From Glycomyces harbinensis (GTDB lineage Bacteria > Actinomycetota > Actinomycetes > Mycobacteriales > Micromonosporaceae), in the NCBI RefSeq assembly GCF_900101745.1, contig NZ_FNAD01000010.1, positions 124,001-188,000 on the forward strand: DNA of 64,000 bases, read 5' to 3'. The position numbers were made by a program, and so were the translations under genes. Shown here in pieces: positions 42,853-51,278 of this stretch. Below the pieces are notes generated by a model. The model was not told the DNA's origin. It did no database searches and saw only the letters and a program-made list of their open reading frames with translations. Position 1 is the stretch's first letter. Every line of letters begins with the position of its first letter.

Positions 42853-45384
42853 ATGCCGGTGACGAGGGACTCGCATCCCAAGCTCTTCCGGGTCATGCCG
42901 AGGATCGCCACCGGCCTCGTGCTCGTCCTCGGCGCCGTCGCGCTCGTCTACCTCGGCCCGCCCGAGGACTTCCCGGCCTTCCAGGTCGCGTTCTTCCTCG
43001 TCGCGTTCCTCGTCGGGCAGCGCCTGACGATCCAGTACCACGCCCGCGGGATGGGCATCGCGTTCAACCTCACCGACATCCCGCTGGTGATCGCGCTGTT
43101 CTACCTGCCCCCGTTCTGGGTGCTCGCCACCAAGTGCTTCGTGGCGATCCTGTTCTACGGGTGGCGGTACCTGCGCACCGACGTGGGACTGCTCAAGCCG
43201 CTCTACAACATCGGGCTCACCGGCGTCGGCACCGCCGTCGCCGTGCTCTTGGTGCAGTACCTGCAGCTCGGGGCGGCCACCGATCCCGAGACCTGGCTGG
43301 TCCTGGTCCTGGCGGTCGTGCTCACCGGCGTCGTCGTCACGGTCTTCATCTCACTGCTCCTGTACTTCCTCTCCGGCTGGGCCAGCGTCGTGAAGGCATG
43401 GGTCGGCTTCGCGCTCACCCTCGTCGGCCCGGTGCTCGGCGCGTGCGTCGGCGTGATGTTCCTCGTCCTGCTCGACGCGAGCCTGTGGACGGGCGTGCTC
43501 ATCGGCGCGGTCGTCGTGGCGTTCATCTACCTCGCCCGCAGCTACGCCGCGCTGCGCCGACAGCGTCAAGTACTGCGCGAACTCAACGAGTTCACGCAGC
43601 TCGTGGTCGACTCCGTGCACACCAAGCGCCTCATCGACGCGATGCTCGGGCGCCTGCGGGACATCCTGTCGGCCGAGTCCGCGACCGTGTGGGTCCCGGC
43701 CGTCGGCCGGTACCCGCCCATCCGGCTCACGTCCTCACTCGACGACTCCGGGCTCACCGACCTCGACCCGGTGCCCGACAGCCTCCAGCGCGCCGTCATG
43801 GACTCCGGCGAAGGCGTCCTCCTGAGCCCCAAGAACGGGACCAAGGCGCAGCGCGAGGAACTCGAGGCCGCCGGACTGCGCGGCGCGATGCTCGTGCCGC
43901 TGCGCTCGGGCGACGAGGTCTACGGCTGCCTCTCGGTCGCCGACCGCATCGGCGGCGAGATCTCGCACTTCGTCTCCGTCGACCTCCAGCTGATGGAGAC
44001 CATCGCCGCGAACGTCGGCATCGCCGTCCAGAACGAGCGGCTGCTCGACCAGCTCCGCTACGACGCCTACCACGACCCGCTCACCCGGCTCCCGAGCCGG
44101 CGCCGGTCACTGGCCGCCCTCCAGGAGGCGCTCTCGATCACCGTGCCCGGCGAGGTCGTGGCCGTGCTCATGTTCGATGTGGACGGCCTGCACGAGATCA
44201 ACGACGCGCTCGGCCACGAGGCCGGCGACACGACGCTCGTCGAGTTCGCGCGCCGCCTCAAGGCGCACGCGCCCGCCGGCTCCTTCATCGGCCGCATCGA
44301 CTCCGACGAGTTCATCCTCCAGACCCGCCTGTCCTCCACCGAGGAGGCCGTCGAGTGCGCCCGCCGGCTGCGGGCCGACCTCTCCGGGCCTTTCGAGGTC
44401 GGCGGGGTCGCCGTGACCCTCTCGGCCGCCGTGGGCGTGGTCACGCACCCCGACTTCGCCGCGGACGCCGACGAGCTGCTCAAGCGCGCCGACGGCGCCA
44501 CCAGGCAGGCCAAGGACGCCGCCGACGGCGTCCGCCTCTACCACTCCGGGCTCGAGTCCGAGAGCCTGCGCCGCATCGGCCTCGCCGCCGACCTGCGCCG
44601 CGCCCTCGACCGCGGCGAGCTCGAGGTGCACTTCCAGCCGAAGGTCCGGCTCGACCGCGCGCTCAGCGACGGCGGCGCGGTCGTCGGCGCCGAGGCGCTG
44701 GTGCGCTGGCCGCACCCCGAGTTCGGCCTCGTCGCCCCCGAGGAGTTCATCCCCATCGCCGGGTCGACCGGTCAGCTGGGGCAGCTCACCGAGACCGTGC
44801 TCGACGAGGCGCTGCGCCGCTCGGCCGAGTGGGCCGGCGAGGACGGGCCGCTGCCGATGGCCGTGAACCTGTCGCCGCGCACGCTCACCGACGAGGGCTT
44901 CCCCGACAAGGTCGCCGCGATGCTGGAGCGCCACGGCGTGCCGGCCGACCGGCTCACGTTCGAGATCACCGAGGACGACGTCGTCTCGGGTGAGCCGCGT
45001 CTCGCGCCCGCGCTCGACCGGCTCCACGAGATGGGCGTGCGCTTGTCGGTGGACGACTTCGGCACCGGGTACTCCTCGCTGGCGTACCTGCGCCGGCTCC
45101 CGGTCCAGGAGATCAAGATCGACATCCGCTTCGTCCAGGGCATGGCGACCGACGCCGACGACAGGGCGATCGTGGAGGCGGTGCTGGGCCTCGCCCGGCA
45201 CTTCGCGATCGGGGTCGTCGCCGAGGGCATCGAGGCCCACCAGACAGTCGAGCAGCTGCGCGAGCTCGACTGCGAGGTCGGCCAGGGGTACTACTTCTCG
45301 CGTCCGCTGCCGCCCGACCGCTTCGCCGCGTGGCTCGACACCCAGGGCGGAGGCCGGGGTCAGACCCGCCTTCGGGTGGTCTGA
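42853..45384 (+). CDS. Membrane GAF-GGDEF-EAL protein, degenerate GGDEF
   Basis: 843 aa. About eight membrane helices (residues 15-235), a GAF domain (about 255-400), a GGDEF domain and an EAL domain. The GGDEF signature reads GRIDSDEF, so the two glycines needed for diguanylate cyclase activity are lost. The EAL domain keeps EAL in GAEALVRW, VNLSP, FEITEDD, DDFGTGYSS, KID and AEGIE, so c-di-GMP hydrolysis is likely, with the GGDEF part as a possible GTP sensor. No good ribosome-binding site before ATG 42853; translation may be coupled to the small peptide gene 29 nt upstream. Confidence 0.88.
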   Translation: MPVTRDSHPKLFRVMPRIATGLVLVLGAVALVYLGPPEDFPAFQVAFFLVAFLVGQRLTIQYHARGMGIAFNLTDIPLVIALFYLPPFWVLATKCFVAILFYGWRYLRTDVGLLKPLYNIGLTGVGTAVAVLLVQYLQLGAATDPETWLVLVLAVVLTGVVVTVFISLLLYFLSGWASVVKAWVGFALTLVGPVLGACVGVMFLVLLDASLWTGVLIGAVVVAFIYLARSYAALRRQRQVLRELNEFTQLVVDSVHTKRLIDAMLGRLRDILSAESATVWVPAVGRYPPIRLTSSLDDSGLTDLDPVPDSLQRAVMDSGEGVLLSPKNGTKAQREELEAAGLRGAMLVPLRSGDEVYGCLSVADRIGGEISHFVSVDLQLMETIAANVGIAVQNERLLDQLRYDAYHDPLTRLPSRRRSLAALQEALSITVPGEVVAVLMFDVDGLHEINDALGHEAGDTTLVEFARRLKAHAPAGSFIGRIDSDEFILQTRLSSTEEAVECARRLRADLSGPFEVGGVAVTLSAAVGVVTHPDFAADADELLKRADGATRQAKDAADGVRLYHSGLESESLRRIGLAADLRRALDRGELEVHFQPKVRLDRALSDGGAVVGAEALVRWPHPEFGLVAPEEFIPIAGSTGQLGQLTETVLDEALRRSAEWAGEDGPLPMAVNLSPRTLTDEGFPDKVAAMLERHGVPADRLTFEITEDDVVSGEPRLAPALDRLHEMGVRLSVDDFGTGYSSLAYLRRLPVQEIKIDIRFVQGMATDADDRAIVEAVLGLARHFAIGVVAEGIEAHQTVEQLRELDCEVGQGYYFSRPLPPDRFAAWLDTQGGGRGQTRLRVV

Positions 45385-45461
45385 ACGGCACGCTGTGGCC
45401 CGCACCGCAACGCGGGGCCCGCGTCAGCGCGTAGGCGCTCGTCATGTACTCTTGTCAAGGC

Positions 45462-45479
45462 CGCGAGGGAAGCCTCGCG
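45462..45479 (+). other. Leader hairpin upstream of tRNA-Thr
   Basis: CGCGAGG (45462-45468) and CCTCGCG (45473-45479) with a GAAG loop, ending 3 nt before the tRNA. Possibly a processing signal of the primary transcript. Confidence 0.35.
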
Positions 45480-45482
45480 ATC

Positions 45483-45555
45483 GCCCCTATAGCTCAGTCG
45501 GTAGAGCGTCTCCATGGTAAGGAGAAGGTCTGCGGTTCGATTCCGCATGGGGGCT
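45483..45555 (+). tRNA. tRNA-Thr(GGT)
   Basis: 73 nt without CCA. Acceptor GCCCCTA pairs with TGGGGGC, D-arm GCTCAGTCGGTAGAGC, anticodon stem TCTCC/GGAGA with loop ATGGTAA (anticodon GGT), T-arm GCGGTTCGATTCCGC. Confidence 0.95.
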
Positions 45556-45646
45556 CGGAAGCACTGCGAGGTACCATCCAAGGCGGTGCTGTACTGCTCA
45601 CACAGTTCTTCTGCTCACGCAGGCCATCTGGTGGCAGTGAGCGCAC

Positions 45647-45718
45647 GGCGGTGTAGCTCAGTGGTAGAGCAAACGACTCATAATCGTTGTGTCGGCAGTT
45701 CGATCCTGCCCATCGCTA
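45647..45718 (+). tRNA. tRNA-Met(CAT), elongator
   Basis: 72 nt without CCA. Acceptor GGCGGTG pairs with CATCGCT including a wobble, D-arm GCTCAGTGGTAGAGC, anticodon stem AACGA/TCGTT with loop CTCATAA, T-arm GGCAGTTCGATCCTGCC. The absence of the three G-C pairs in the anticodon stem excludes the initiator. A tRNA-Ile2 with modified CAU cannot be excluded, but the Thr-Met-rpmG order favours Met. Confidence 0.92.
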
Positions 45719-45727
45719 CTTTTGCTC

Positions 45728-45770
45728 AGCGTCGACTACCGAGCTAGGCTGGTCGACGCTTTTGTTTTTG
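45728..45770 (+). terminator. Terminator after the tRNA pair
   Basis: AGCGTCGAC (45728-45736) pairs perfectly with GTCGACGCT (45752-45760), 15-nt loop, then TTTTGTTTTTG. Confidence 0.85.
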
Positions 45771-45822
45771 TTCGTAGACCGCGCCGCATCCGGCGCGTTC
45801 GAGTTAGAGGAAGGCACTCATC

Positions 45823-45990
45823 GTGGCCAAGGCTACTGACGTCCGCCCCAAGATCACCATGGCGTGCGTGGAGTGCAAGGAGCGCAACTACATCACGAAG
45901 AAGAACCGGCGGAACGACCCCGACCGGCTCGAGCTCAAGAAGTACTGCCCGCGCTGCAAGACCTCGCAGGTCCACAAAGAGACCCGCTAG
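45823..45990 (+). CDS. rpmG: 50S ribosomal protein L33, zinc-binding (C+) form
   Basis: 55 aa, shorter than the usual length for calling. Cys pairs in [11 protein letters not shown] and [11 protein letters not shown] mark the zinc-containing paralogue; actinobacteria often also carry a Cys-free form expressed under zinc starvation. Start GTG 45823 follows GAGGAAGG. It lies between the tRNA pair and hadA, the same order as rpmG2-hadA in mycobacteria. Confidence 0.95.
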   Translation: MAKATDVRPKITMACVECKERNYITKKNRRNDPDRLELKKYCPRCKTSQVHKETR

Positions 45991-46007
45991 TCTTACCGCC
46001 CGGCGAC

Positions 46008-46442
46008 ATGCTCAATCCTTCGTATGTGGGCCGGTCCTTGCCGACCACCGAACCGGTGTCGATCACGGCCGATTCGGTGACGCGTTTCGCCCGGGCCCTG
46101 GGCCTGCGCGACCCCGCCGAGCCGACTGACGGCTCGCAGGCGCCGCCGAGACCGGTACCCCCCACCTACTTGATCTCGCTCACGCTGCCCGCGGCGGAGC
46201 GGCTCATCGACGACCCCGATTTCGGGCTCGACTGGAGCCGCGTCCTGCACCGCGAGCAGCGTTTCGCGTACCACCGGGAGCTCCGCGCGGGCGCCGTCGT
46301 GTCGTGCGAGGTGACGATCGAGTCGATCAAGACCGTCGCCGGCAACGACCTCCTGTCGCTGCGCACCGGCGTGACGGACGCCGAAGGGCTGGCCGCCGAG
46401 GTGTGGACGACCCTGTTCGTCGCGGCTGGAGAACCCTCATGA
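46008..46442 (+). CDS. hadA: (3R)-hydroxyacyl-ACP dehydratase subunit HadA
   Basis: 144-aa hot-dog-fold protein of the FAS1-DH/MaoC N-terminal type, with no catalytic Asp-His pair of its own. Seen: MLNPSYVGRSLPTTEPVSIT at the start and EQRFAYHRELRAGAVVSCEV, the usual HadA substrate-channel block. It pairs with HadB to form the dehydratase of type II fatty acid synthesis. No clear ribosome-binding site before ATG 46008, 17 nt after rpmG; it overlaps hadB by 4 nt (ATGA). Confidence 0.88.
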   Translation: MLNPSYVGRSLPTTEPVSITADSVTRFARALGLRDPAEPTDGSQAPPRPVPPTYLISLTLPAAERLIDDPDFGLDWSRVLHREQRFAYHRELRAGAVVSCEVTIESIKTVAGNDLLSLRTGVTDAEGLAAEVWTTLFVAAGEPS

Positions 46443-46858
46443 GCCTGCACGAGCTCGAAGCCGGCGCGGCCGTGTTCAGCGCCTCCTTCACCGTCGAGCG
46501 CTCCGACCTCGCCGCGTACGCCGAGGCCTCCGGGGACCGCAACCCGATCCACCTGGACGAGGCGGCCGCGAAGGCCGCCGGGCTCCCCGACGTGATCGCC
46601 CACGGCATGTACACGATGGGCCTGGTCTCCCGAGCCGTGCTCGAATGGGCCGCCGAAGCGGCGCCCGAGGCCCGGCTCACCGAGTTCTCCGCCCGCTTCG
46701 CCAAGCCCGTGGTGGTGCCCGCCGACGGCGGGGCGCAGGTCGAGGTCGAGGCCAAGGTCCGCAAGGCCGAGGGCGACTCGGTCGAACTCGCGATCACCGT
46801 CACCAGCGGCGGCGAGCGGGTCCTCGCGCCGTCGAGGGCGACCCTCACCGCGAACTAG
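46439..46858 (+). CDS. hadB: (3R)-hydroxyacyl-ACP dehydratase subunit HadB
   Basis: 139-aa hot-dog protein of the MaoC type carrying the catalytic dyad in SGDRNPIHLDEAAAK (Asp and His) with the following AHGMYTMGLVSRAV helix. It completes the HadAB dehydratase that removes water from 3-hydroxyacyl-ACP. ATG 46439 overlaps the hadA stop. No third subunit (hadC) and no murB follow, unlike in many actinobacteria; instead the convergent dehydrogenase gene overlaps its 3' end by 14 nt. Confidence 0.92.
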   Translation: MSLHELEAGAAVFSASFTVERSDLAAYAEASGDRNPIHLDEAAAKAAGLPDVIAHGMYTMGLVSRAVLEWAAEAAPEARLTEFSARFAKPVVVPADGGAQVEVEAKVRKAEGDSVELAITVTSGGERVLAPSRATLTAN

Positions 46859-47804
46859 CGCGGGCCTCGGCAGATCTGCAACTGACACCGGACGTACGGC
46901 GAACGGCGCGGGCTTCGGCCCGCGCCGTTCTCGTCGTCCACAGGCCTGTGGATAACTCGGCGTAGTCGAAGAACCCCTTGCCGCTCTTGCGGCCGATCGC
47001 GCCCGAGGCGACCATGCGGCGCAGCAGCGCGGGCGGGAAGAACTTGGGGTCGGCGGTGTCCTCGTAGATGTTCTCGGTCGCGTGGGTGATCACGTCGATG
47101 CCGGTGAGGTCGGCGGTCGCGAGCGGGCCCATCGGGTGCCCGAAGCCGAGCCGGCACGCCGTGTCGAGGTCCTCGGCCGAGATCACGCCGTCCTCCACGA
47201 GGCTCGCGGCCTCGTTGATGAACGCGCAGATGAGCCTGGTCGTCGCGAAGCCCGCGACGTCACGGTTGACGACCACGCAGGTCTTCCCGGCGGACTCGGC
47301 GAAGGCGCGCGCGGCGTCGAGGGCCGCGTCGCTCGTGTGCAGGCCGCGCACGAGTTCGCACAGCTGCATCATGGGCACCGGCGAGAAGAAGTGGGTGCCG
47401 ACCACGCGCTCGGGGTGCGAGGCGGCCGAGGCGATCTCCGTGATCGGGATGGCCGAGGTGTTCGTGGCGAGCACGGTCTCGGGGGCGCAGATCGCCGAGA
47501 GCTTCCGGAAGACCTCCTGCTTGACGTCGACGCGCTCGAAGACGGCCTCCACGACGATCTCGGCCTTCGCGGCCTGCTCGACGTCGGTGGTCCTCCAGAT
47601 GCGAGCGCGGGCCGCCTCGGCGTCCTCGGCGGTGATCCTTCCCTTGGCGGCGAAGCGGTCCAGGGACTTCCGAACGGCCGCGTCGGCCCGCTCCAGCGCC
47701 CCCTTGTCCGCGTCGACCAGGAGCACGTCCCAGCCGCCGACGGCTGCGACCTGCGCAATGCCCGAACCCATGAGTCCCGAACCGATTACCGCGACATGTG
47801 CCAT
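46845..47804 (-). CDS. 3-hydroxyacyl(butyryl)-CoA dehydrogenase with an extended tail
   Basis: 319 aa. NAD-binding GSGLMGSGIAQVAA, then VFERVDVKQEVF, ATNTSAIPITEIA, GTHFFSPVPMMQL with catalytic His, and the C-terminal domain VNRDVAGFATTRL..NEAASLVEDG, all of the FadB2/Hbd family. Family members end at about 285 residues just after GKGFFDY. Here the frame goes on for another 38 residues through a terminator hairpin and a TTA codon (284) into the hadB gene, so a stop codon has probably been lost. It oxidises 3-hydroxyacyl-CoA to 3-ketoacyl-CoA. Start ATG 47804 is 25 nt from the divergent adenosyltransferase start, with a shared TATA core between. Confidence 0.88.
   Translation of the reverse strand: MAHVAVIGSGLMGSGIAQVAAVGGWDVLLVDADKGALERADAAVRKSLDRFAAKGRITAEDAEAARARIWRTTDVEQAAKAEIVVEAVFERVDVKQEVFRKLSAICAPETVLATNTSAIPITEIASAASHPERVVGTHFFSPVPMMQLCELVRGLHTSDAALDAARAFAESAGKTCVVVNRDVAGFATTRLICAFINEAASLVEDGVISAEDLDTACRLGFGHPMGPLATADLTGIDVITHATENIYEDTADPKFFPPALLRRMVASGAIGRKSGKGFFDYAELSTGLWTTRTARAEARAVRRTSGVSCRSAEARASSR
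46902..46929 (+). terminator. Terminator after hadB
   Basis: AACGGCGCGGGC (46902-46913) pairs perfectly with GCCCGCGCCGTT (46918-46929) around a TTCG tetraloop. It lies inside the extended tail of the convergent dehydrogenase frame. Confidence 0.8.
46937..46955. promoter_or_regulatory. DnaA-box-like site in a 16-bp palindrome
   Basis: TCCACAGGCCTGTGGA (46937-46952) is a perfect palindrome, and with the next bases gives TTATCCACA on the minus strand (46947-46955), an exact DnaA-box consensus. The left half is 8 of 9 to TTGTCCACA. Probably an isolated DnaA site, not an origin. Confidence 0.45.
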
Positions 47805-47829
47805 GGAGGGAGGCTATATGGTCGGGGGT

Positions 47830-48411
47830 ATGGCGGTCAATCTCACCAGGATCTACACCAAAACCGGCGACGACGGCACGACCGGCCTCGCCGATTTCAC
47901 CCGCGTGCCCAAGACCCATCTGCGGCTCGCCGCGTACGGCGACGTGGACGAGACGAATGCGGTCATCGGCACGGCGCTCGCGCTCCACACCGGGGAGATC
48001 GGGGAGGCGATGCGGGAGGTCCTGCTGGCCGTCCAGAACGACCTGTTCGACGTCGGCGCGGACCTCTCGACGCCGGTGGCCGAGGACCCGAAGTACCCGC
48101 CGCTGCGCATCGACGAGTCCTATGTGGTCCGGCTCGAGGGCTGGATCGACGAGTCCAACGCGGACCTGGAGTCGTTGCGCTCGTTCATTCTGCGGGGCGG
48201 CACTCCCGGTGCGGCGCTGCTCCACCAGGCGTGCACGGTGGCGCGGCGGGCCGAGCGCTCGGTGTGGGCGCTGCTGGAGGCCGAGCCCGACACGACGCAC
48301 GCGGCGCCGGTCACCTACCTCAACCGGCTCTCCGACCTGCTGTTCGTGCTGGCCCGCAAGGCCAACCCGGGCGGAGACGTCCTGTGGACGCCGCGGGGTT
48401 CGACCGCGTAG
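47830..48411 (+). CDS. Cob(I)yrinic acid a,c-diamide adenosyltransferase (PduO type)
   Basis: 193 aa; transfers the adenosyl group of ATP to cob(I)alamin. N-terminal ATP site MAVNLTRIYTKTGDDGTTGL, then RLAAYGDVDETNAVIG, and C-terminal helices RRAERSVWAL and YLNRLSDLLFVLARKAN. ATG 47830 matches the family N-terminus; ATG 47818 (GGAGGGAGG 4 nt upstream) is possible and adds four residues. Divergent from the dehydrogenase, with a TATATG box between. Single-gene unit. Confidence 0.92.
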   Translation: MAVNLTRIYTKTGDDGTTGLADFTRVPKTHLRLAAYGDVDETNAVIGTALALHTGEIGEAMREVLLAVQNDLFDVGADLSTPVAEDPKYPPLRIDESYVVRLEGWIDESNADLESLRSFILRGGTPGAALLHQACTVARRAERSVWALLEAEPDTTHAAPVTYLNRLSDLLFVLARKANPGGDVLWTPRGSTA

Positions 48412-48468
48412 CCGGGGACCGTTTCGTCGCGTTGTGAAATCGTTACGCCCTTGGAAGGGCCTTCTCGC

Positions 48469-48497
48469 TTGACGGGATCGGTAACACGGGTAAGGAT
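48469..48497 (+). promoter_or_regulatory. Promoter candidate for the sugar ABC operon
   Basis: TTGACG (48469-48474) with TAAGGA (48491-48496) at 16 nt. Two GGTAACA copies (48480 and 48504, 24 bp apart) overlap and follow it and may be regulator half-sites. Confidence 0.4.
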
Positions 48498-48571
48498 ATG
48501 AACGGTAACATGCATTCTCGCAAATATCGAAAACCCTGACATTACCCCTGATTTCGAAAGGCGAACCCCAC

Positions 48572-49561
48572 GTGCTTAAGCAAGTTCTCGCCGGCATCGG
48601 CGCCGGTGCACTCCTCTTCGGTCTCACCGCCTGCGGCGGTGGCGACGACGGCGACGGCGGTGGCGGCTCCGACGAGGGCCTCGTCATCGGCTTCGCCCAG
48701 GTCGGCGCCGAGTCCGCATGGCGCACCGCCAACTCCGCCTCCGTCCAGGCCGCCGCCGAGGCCGCCGGACACGAACTCAAGTTCGTCGACGCCCAGCAGG
48801 AGCAGGAGAAGCAGATCTCGGCGGTCCGCGACTTCATCACCCAGCAGGTCGACGCCATCGTCCTGGCACCTGTGGTCGAGACCGGCTGGACCGACGTGCT
48901 CCAAGAGGCCGAGGACGCCGGCATCCCGGTGATCCTGGCCGACCGCGGCGTCGAGGCCGCCGACGAGGACCTCTACGTGACCCGTCTGGGCTCGGACTTC
49001 GCCGAAGAGGGCCGCAAGGCCGGCGCCTGGGCGGCCGAGACGTTCGCCGACGACGCCGACGGCACCCGCATCCTGGAACTCCAGGGCACCACCGGTTCGG
49101 CCCCCGCGAACGACCGCAAGGCCGGCTTCTTCGAGGTCCTCGACGCCGAAGGCCTCGACTACGAGATCGTCGACTCCCAGTCGGGCAACTTCACCGCCGA
49201 AGAGGGCAAGGCGGTCATGGAAACCTTCATCACCACCCACACCCTCGACGGCATCGACCTGCTCTACGCCCACAACGACGAGATGGGCCTGGGCGCGATC
49301 CAGGCCATCGAGGAGGCCGGCAAGGTCCCCGGCGTCGACATCCAGATCATCATCGTGGACGGCTCGAAGGCCGGCTTCCAGGCCGGTGTCGACGGCAAGC
49401 TCAACTACATCGTCGAGTGCAACCCCGCGTTCGGCGACCAGCTGATGGACGTCGTCGAGTCGGTCGTGAACGGCGACGAGGTCGAGAAGTTCACCCCGGT
49501 CGAGGAGGGCGCCTTCGACGCCTCCCAGTTCGAGGCCGAGCTGCCCAACCGCGAGTTCTAG
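48572..49561 (+). CDS. ytfQ: Galactofuranose-type ABC sugar-binding lipoprotein (YtfQ family)
   Basis: 329 aa, periplasmic-binding-protein-like (family 2) receptor. Lipobox LTAC, Gly/Asp-rich linker, then VIGFAQVGAESAWRTANS, DAQQEQEKQISAVRDFI, LELQGTTGSAPANDRKAGFF and YAHNDEMGLGAIQAIEEAG, which match YtfQ-type galactofuranose receptors more closely than ribose receptors. Start GTG 48572 has GAAAGG upstream. First gene of the ytfQRT-yjfF operon; a hairpin follows, which may lower expression of the rest relative to the receptor. Confidence 0.88.
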   Translation: MLKQVLAGIGAGALLFGLTACGGGDDGDGGGGSDEGLVIGFAQVGAESAWRTANSASVQAAAEAAGHELKFVDAQQEQEKQISAVRDFITQQVDAIVLAPVVETGWTDVLQEAEDAGIPVILADRGVEAADEDLYVTRLGSDFAEEGRKAGAWAAETFADDADGTRILELQGTTGSAPANDRKAGFFEVLDAEGLDYEIVDSQSGNFTAEEGKAVMETFITTHTLDGIDLLYAHNDEMGLGAIQAIEEAGKVPGVDIQIIIVDGSKAGFQAGVDGKLNYIVECNPAFGDQLMDVVESVVNGDEVEKFTPVEEGAFDASQFEAELPNREF

Positions 49562-49570
49562 ACCCGCGCT

Positions 49571-49593
49571 GGTCGAAAGCGCTTCTCTCGACC
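49571..49593 (+). promoter_or_regulatory. Hairpin with AAGCGCTT core after ytfQ
   Basis: GGTCGA (49571-49576) pairs with TCGACC (49588-49593); the loop contains GAAAGCGCTTCT, close to LacI-family operators (AAGCGCTT). May be an attenuating hairpin, an operator, or both, in the 196-nt gap before ytfR. Confidence 0.4.
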
Positions 49594-49757
49594 GCGAGTG
49601 TTCAACCCGCACCGTCAAAAGAGTGCTTCTCGACCACGGGTGCCAGACCCCGCAGTCACAGATCCAAGCGTCCGGGCGGGCCTCAGGGCCGGCCCGGACG
49701 CCTCCCGCTCCCGATCGCCGCACCGCTTCCGGTGCGCCACAACGAAGGTCTAATCCC

Positions 49758-51278
49758 ATGTCTGACGAGCCGATCGTCCAGATGACCGGGATCAGGAAGG
49801 ACTTCACCGGTGTCCGCGCCCTCGACGGCGTGGACTTCACCCTGAGGCCTGGAGAGATCCACGCCGTCATGGGGGAGAACGGCGCCGGCAAGTCCACGCT
49901 GATCAAAGTCCTCACGGGCGTCCACACCCCGGACGCCGGCCAGATCCGCCTCGACGGGAGACCGGTCCGCTTCCACAGCCCGGGCGCGGCCCAGGCCGCC
50001 GGCATCTCCACCGTGTACCAGGAGGTCAACCTCACCGACAACCTGTCGGTGGCCGAGAACCTCTTCGCCGGGCGCGAACCGCGCCTCGGGCCGTTCATCA
50101 ACTTCCGCGCCATGCGCCGCAAGGCGAGAGCGCTCCTGGACGACATCGGGATCGACCTCAACGTCGCCGCGCCGCTGTCGTCCTACTCCATCGCCATGCA
50201 GCAGCTCGTCGCGATCAGCCGCGCCGTCGACATCGAGGCGAAGGTGCTCATCCTCGACGAGCCGACCTCCTCGCTCGACCGCGACGAGGTCGCCGTGCTG
50301 CTCGGCGTCATGCGCCGCCTCGCGGCGCAGGGCACCGCGATGGTGTTCATCTCCCACTTCCTCGAGCAGGTCTACGAGATCTCCGACCGGATGACGGTGC
50401 TGCGCAACGGGAAGCTCGTCGGCGAATGGGCCACCGCGAACCTGCCCGAGAGCGCGCTCATCGGGCACATGCTCGGCCGCGAGGCCGCGACCCTGGAGCA
50501 GATCGAGCGGGCCGTCGCCGCCCACCGCGTGGCCGACGAGGCCCCGCTCGTGACCGCGACGGGCCTGGGCCGCAAGGGCTCCATCGCGCCGTACGACCTG
50601 GACGTGCACCGCGGCGAGGTCGTCGGCCTGGCCGGGCTGCTCGGCTCGGGACGCACCGAGACCGTCCGGCTCATCGCCGGGGCCGACCGCGCCGACTCCG
50701 GCGAGCTGCGCTTCGAGGGCGGCAAGGTCGGCGGGCACAACCCGCGCACCGCCGCCGCGCGCGGCATCGCGTTCTGCCCCGAGAACCGCAAGACCGAAGG
50801 GCTCGTAGGGGACCTGACCGTGGGGGAGAACATGATCCTCGCGATGCAGGCCGCCCGCGGCTGGGCCCGGTCGATCCCCGTCGCCCGCCGCGACAGGATC
50901 GTCGCCGAGTTCATCGAGAAGCTCGGCATCCGCCCGGCCGACCCCGACATGCCCGTCAAGAACCTCTCCGGCGGCAACCAGCAGAAGGTGCTCCTCGCCC
51001 GCTGGATGATCATCGAACCGAAGCTCCTCATCCTCGACGAGCCGACCAGGGGCATCGACGTCGGCGCGAAGGCCGACATCCAGCGCCTCGTCGCCGAGCT
51101 CTCCGGCGAGGGCATGGCCGTCCTGTTCGTCTCCGCCGAACTCGACGAGGTCACCCGGCTGTCCGACCGGATCGCGGTCCTGCGCGACCGCGAACTCATC
51201 GCCGTGCTCGAATCCGAGGCCGACATGACCACCGAACGCATCGTCGACACCATCGTGGCGGGAGGCAAGAATGACTAG
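49758..51278 (+). CDS. ytfR: Sugar ABC transporter ATPase, two-domain (YtfR family)
   Basis: 506 aa with two ATPase halves, the layout of sugar importers such as RbsA/YtfR. First half: Walker A GENGAGKST, Walker B VLILDEPTSSLD. Second half: a degenerate Walker A GLLGSGRTE, as usual, with signature LSGGNQQKVLLARW, Walker B LLILDEPTRGIDVG. ATG 49758 has AAGG upstream. It couples to the two permeases YtfT and YjfF; overlaps ytfT by 8 nt. Confidence 0.93.
   Translation: MSDEPIVQMTGIRKDFTGVRALDGVDFTLRPGEIHAVMGENGAGKSTLIKVLTGVHTPDAGQIRLDGRPVRFHSPGAAQAAGISTVYQEVNLTDNLSVAENLFAGREPRLGPFINFRAMRRKARALLDDIGIDLNVAAPLSSYSIAMQQLVAISRAVDIEAKVLILDEPTSSLDRDEVAVLLGVMRRLAAQGTAMVFISHFLEQVYEISDRMTVLRNGKLVGEWATANLPESALIGHMLGREAATLEQIERAVAAHRVADEAPLVTATGLGRKGSIAPYDLDVHRGEVVGLAGLLGSGRTETVRLIAGADRADSGELRFEGGKVGGHNPRTAAARGIAFCPENRKTEGLVGDLTVGENMILAMQAARGWARSIPVARRDRIVAEFIEKLGIRPADPDMPVKNLSGGNQQKVLLARWMIIEPKLLILDEPTRGIDVGAKADIQRLVAELSGEGMAVLFVSAELDEVTRLSDRIAVLRDRELIAVLESEADMTTERIVDTIVAGGKND

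Noticed and set aside
45647-45718. tRNA-Met as initiator tRNA
   Set aside because: The anticodon stem is AACGA/TCGTT, not the three G-C pairs of initiator tRNA, and the first pair is G-T instead of the C-A mismatch.
46937-46955. Replication origin at the DnaA box
   Set aside because: Only one full box and no dnaA, dnaN, or AT-rich unwinding region nearby.
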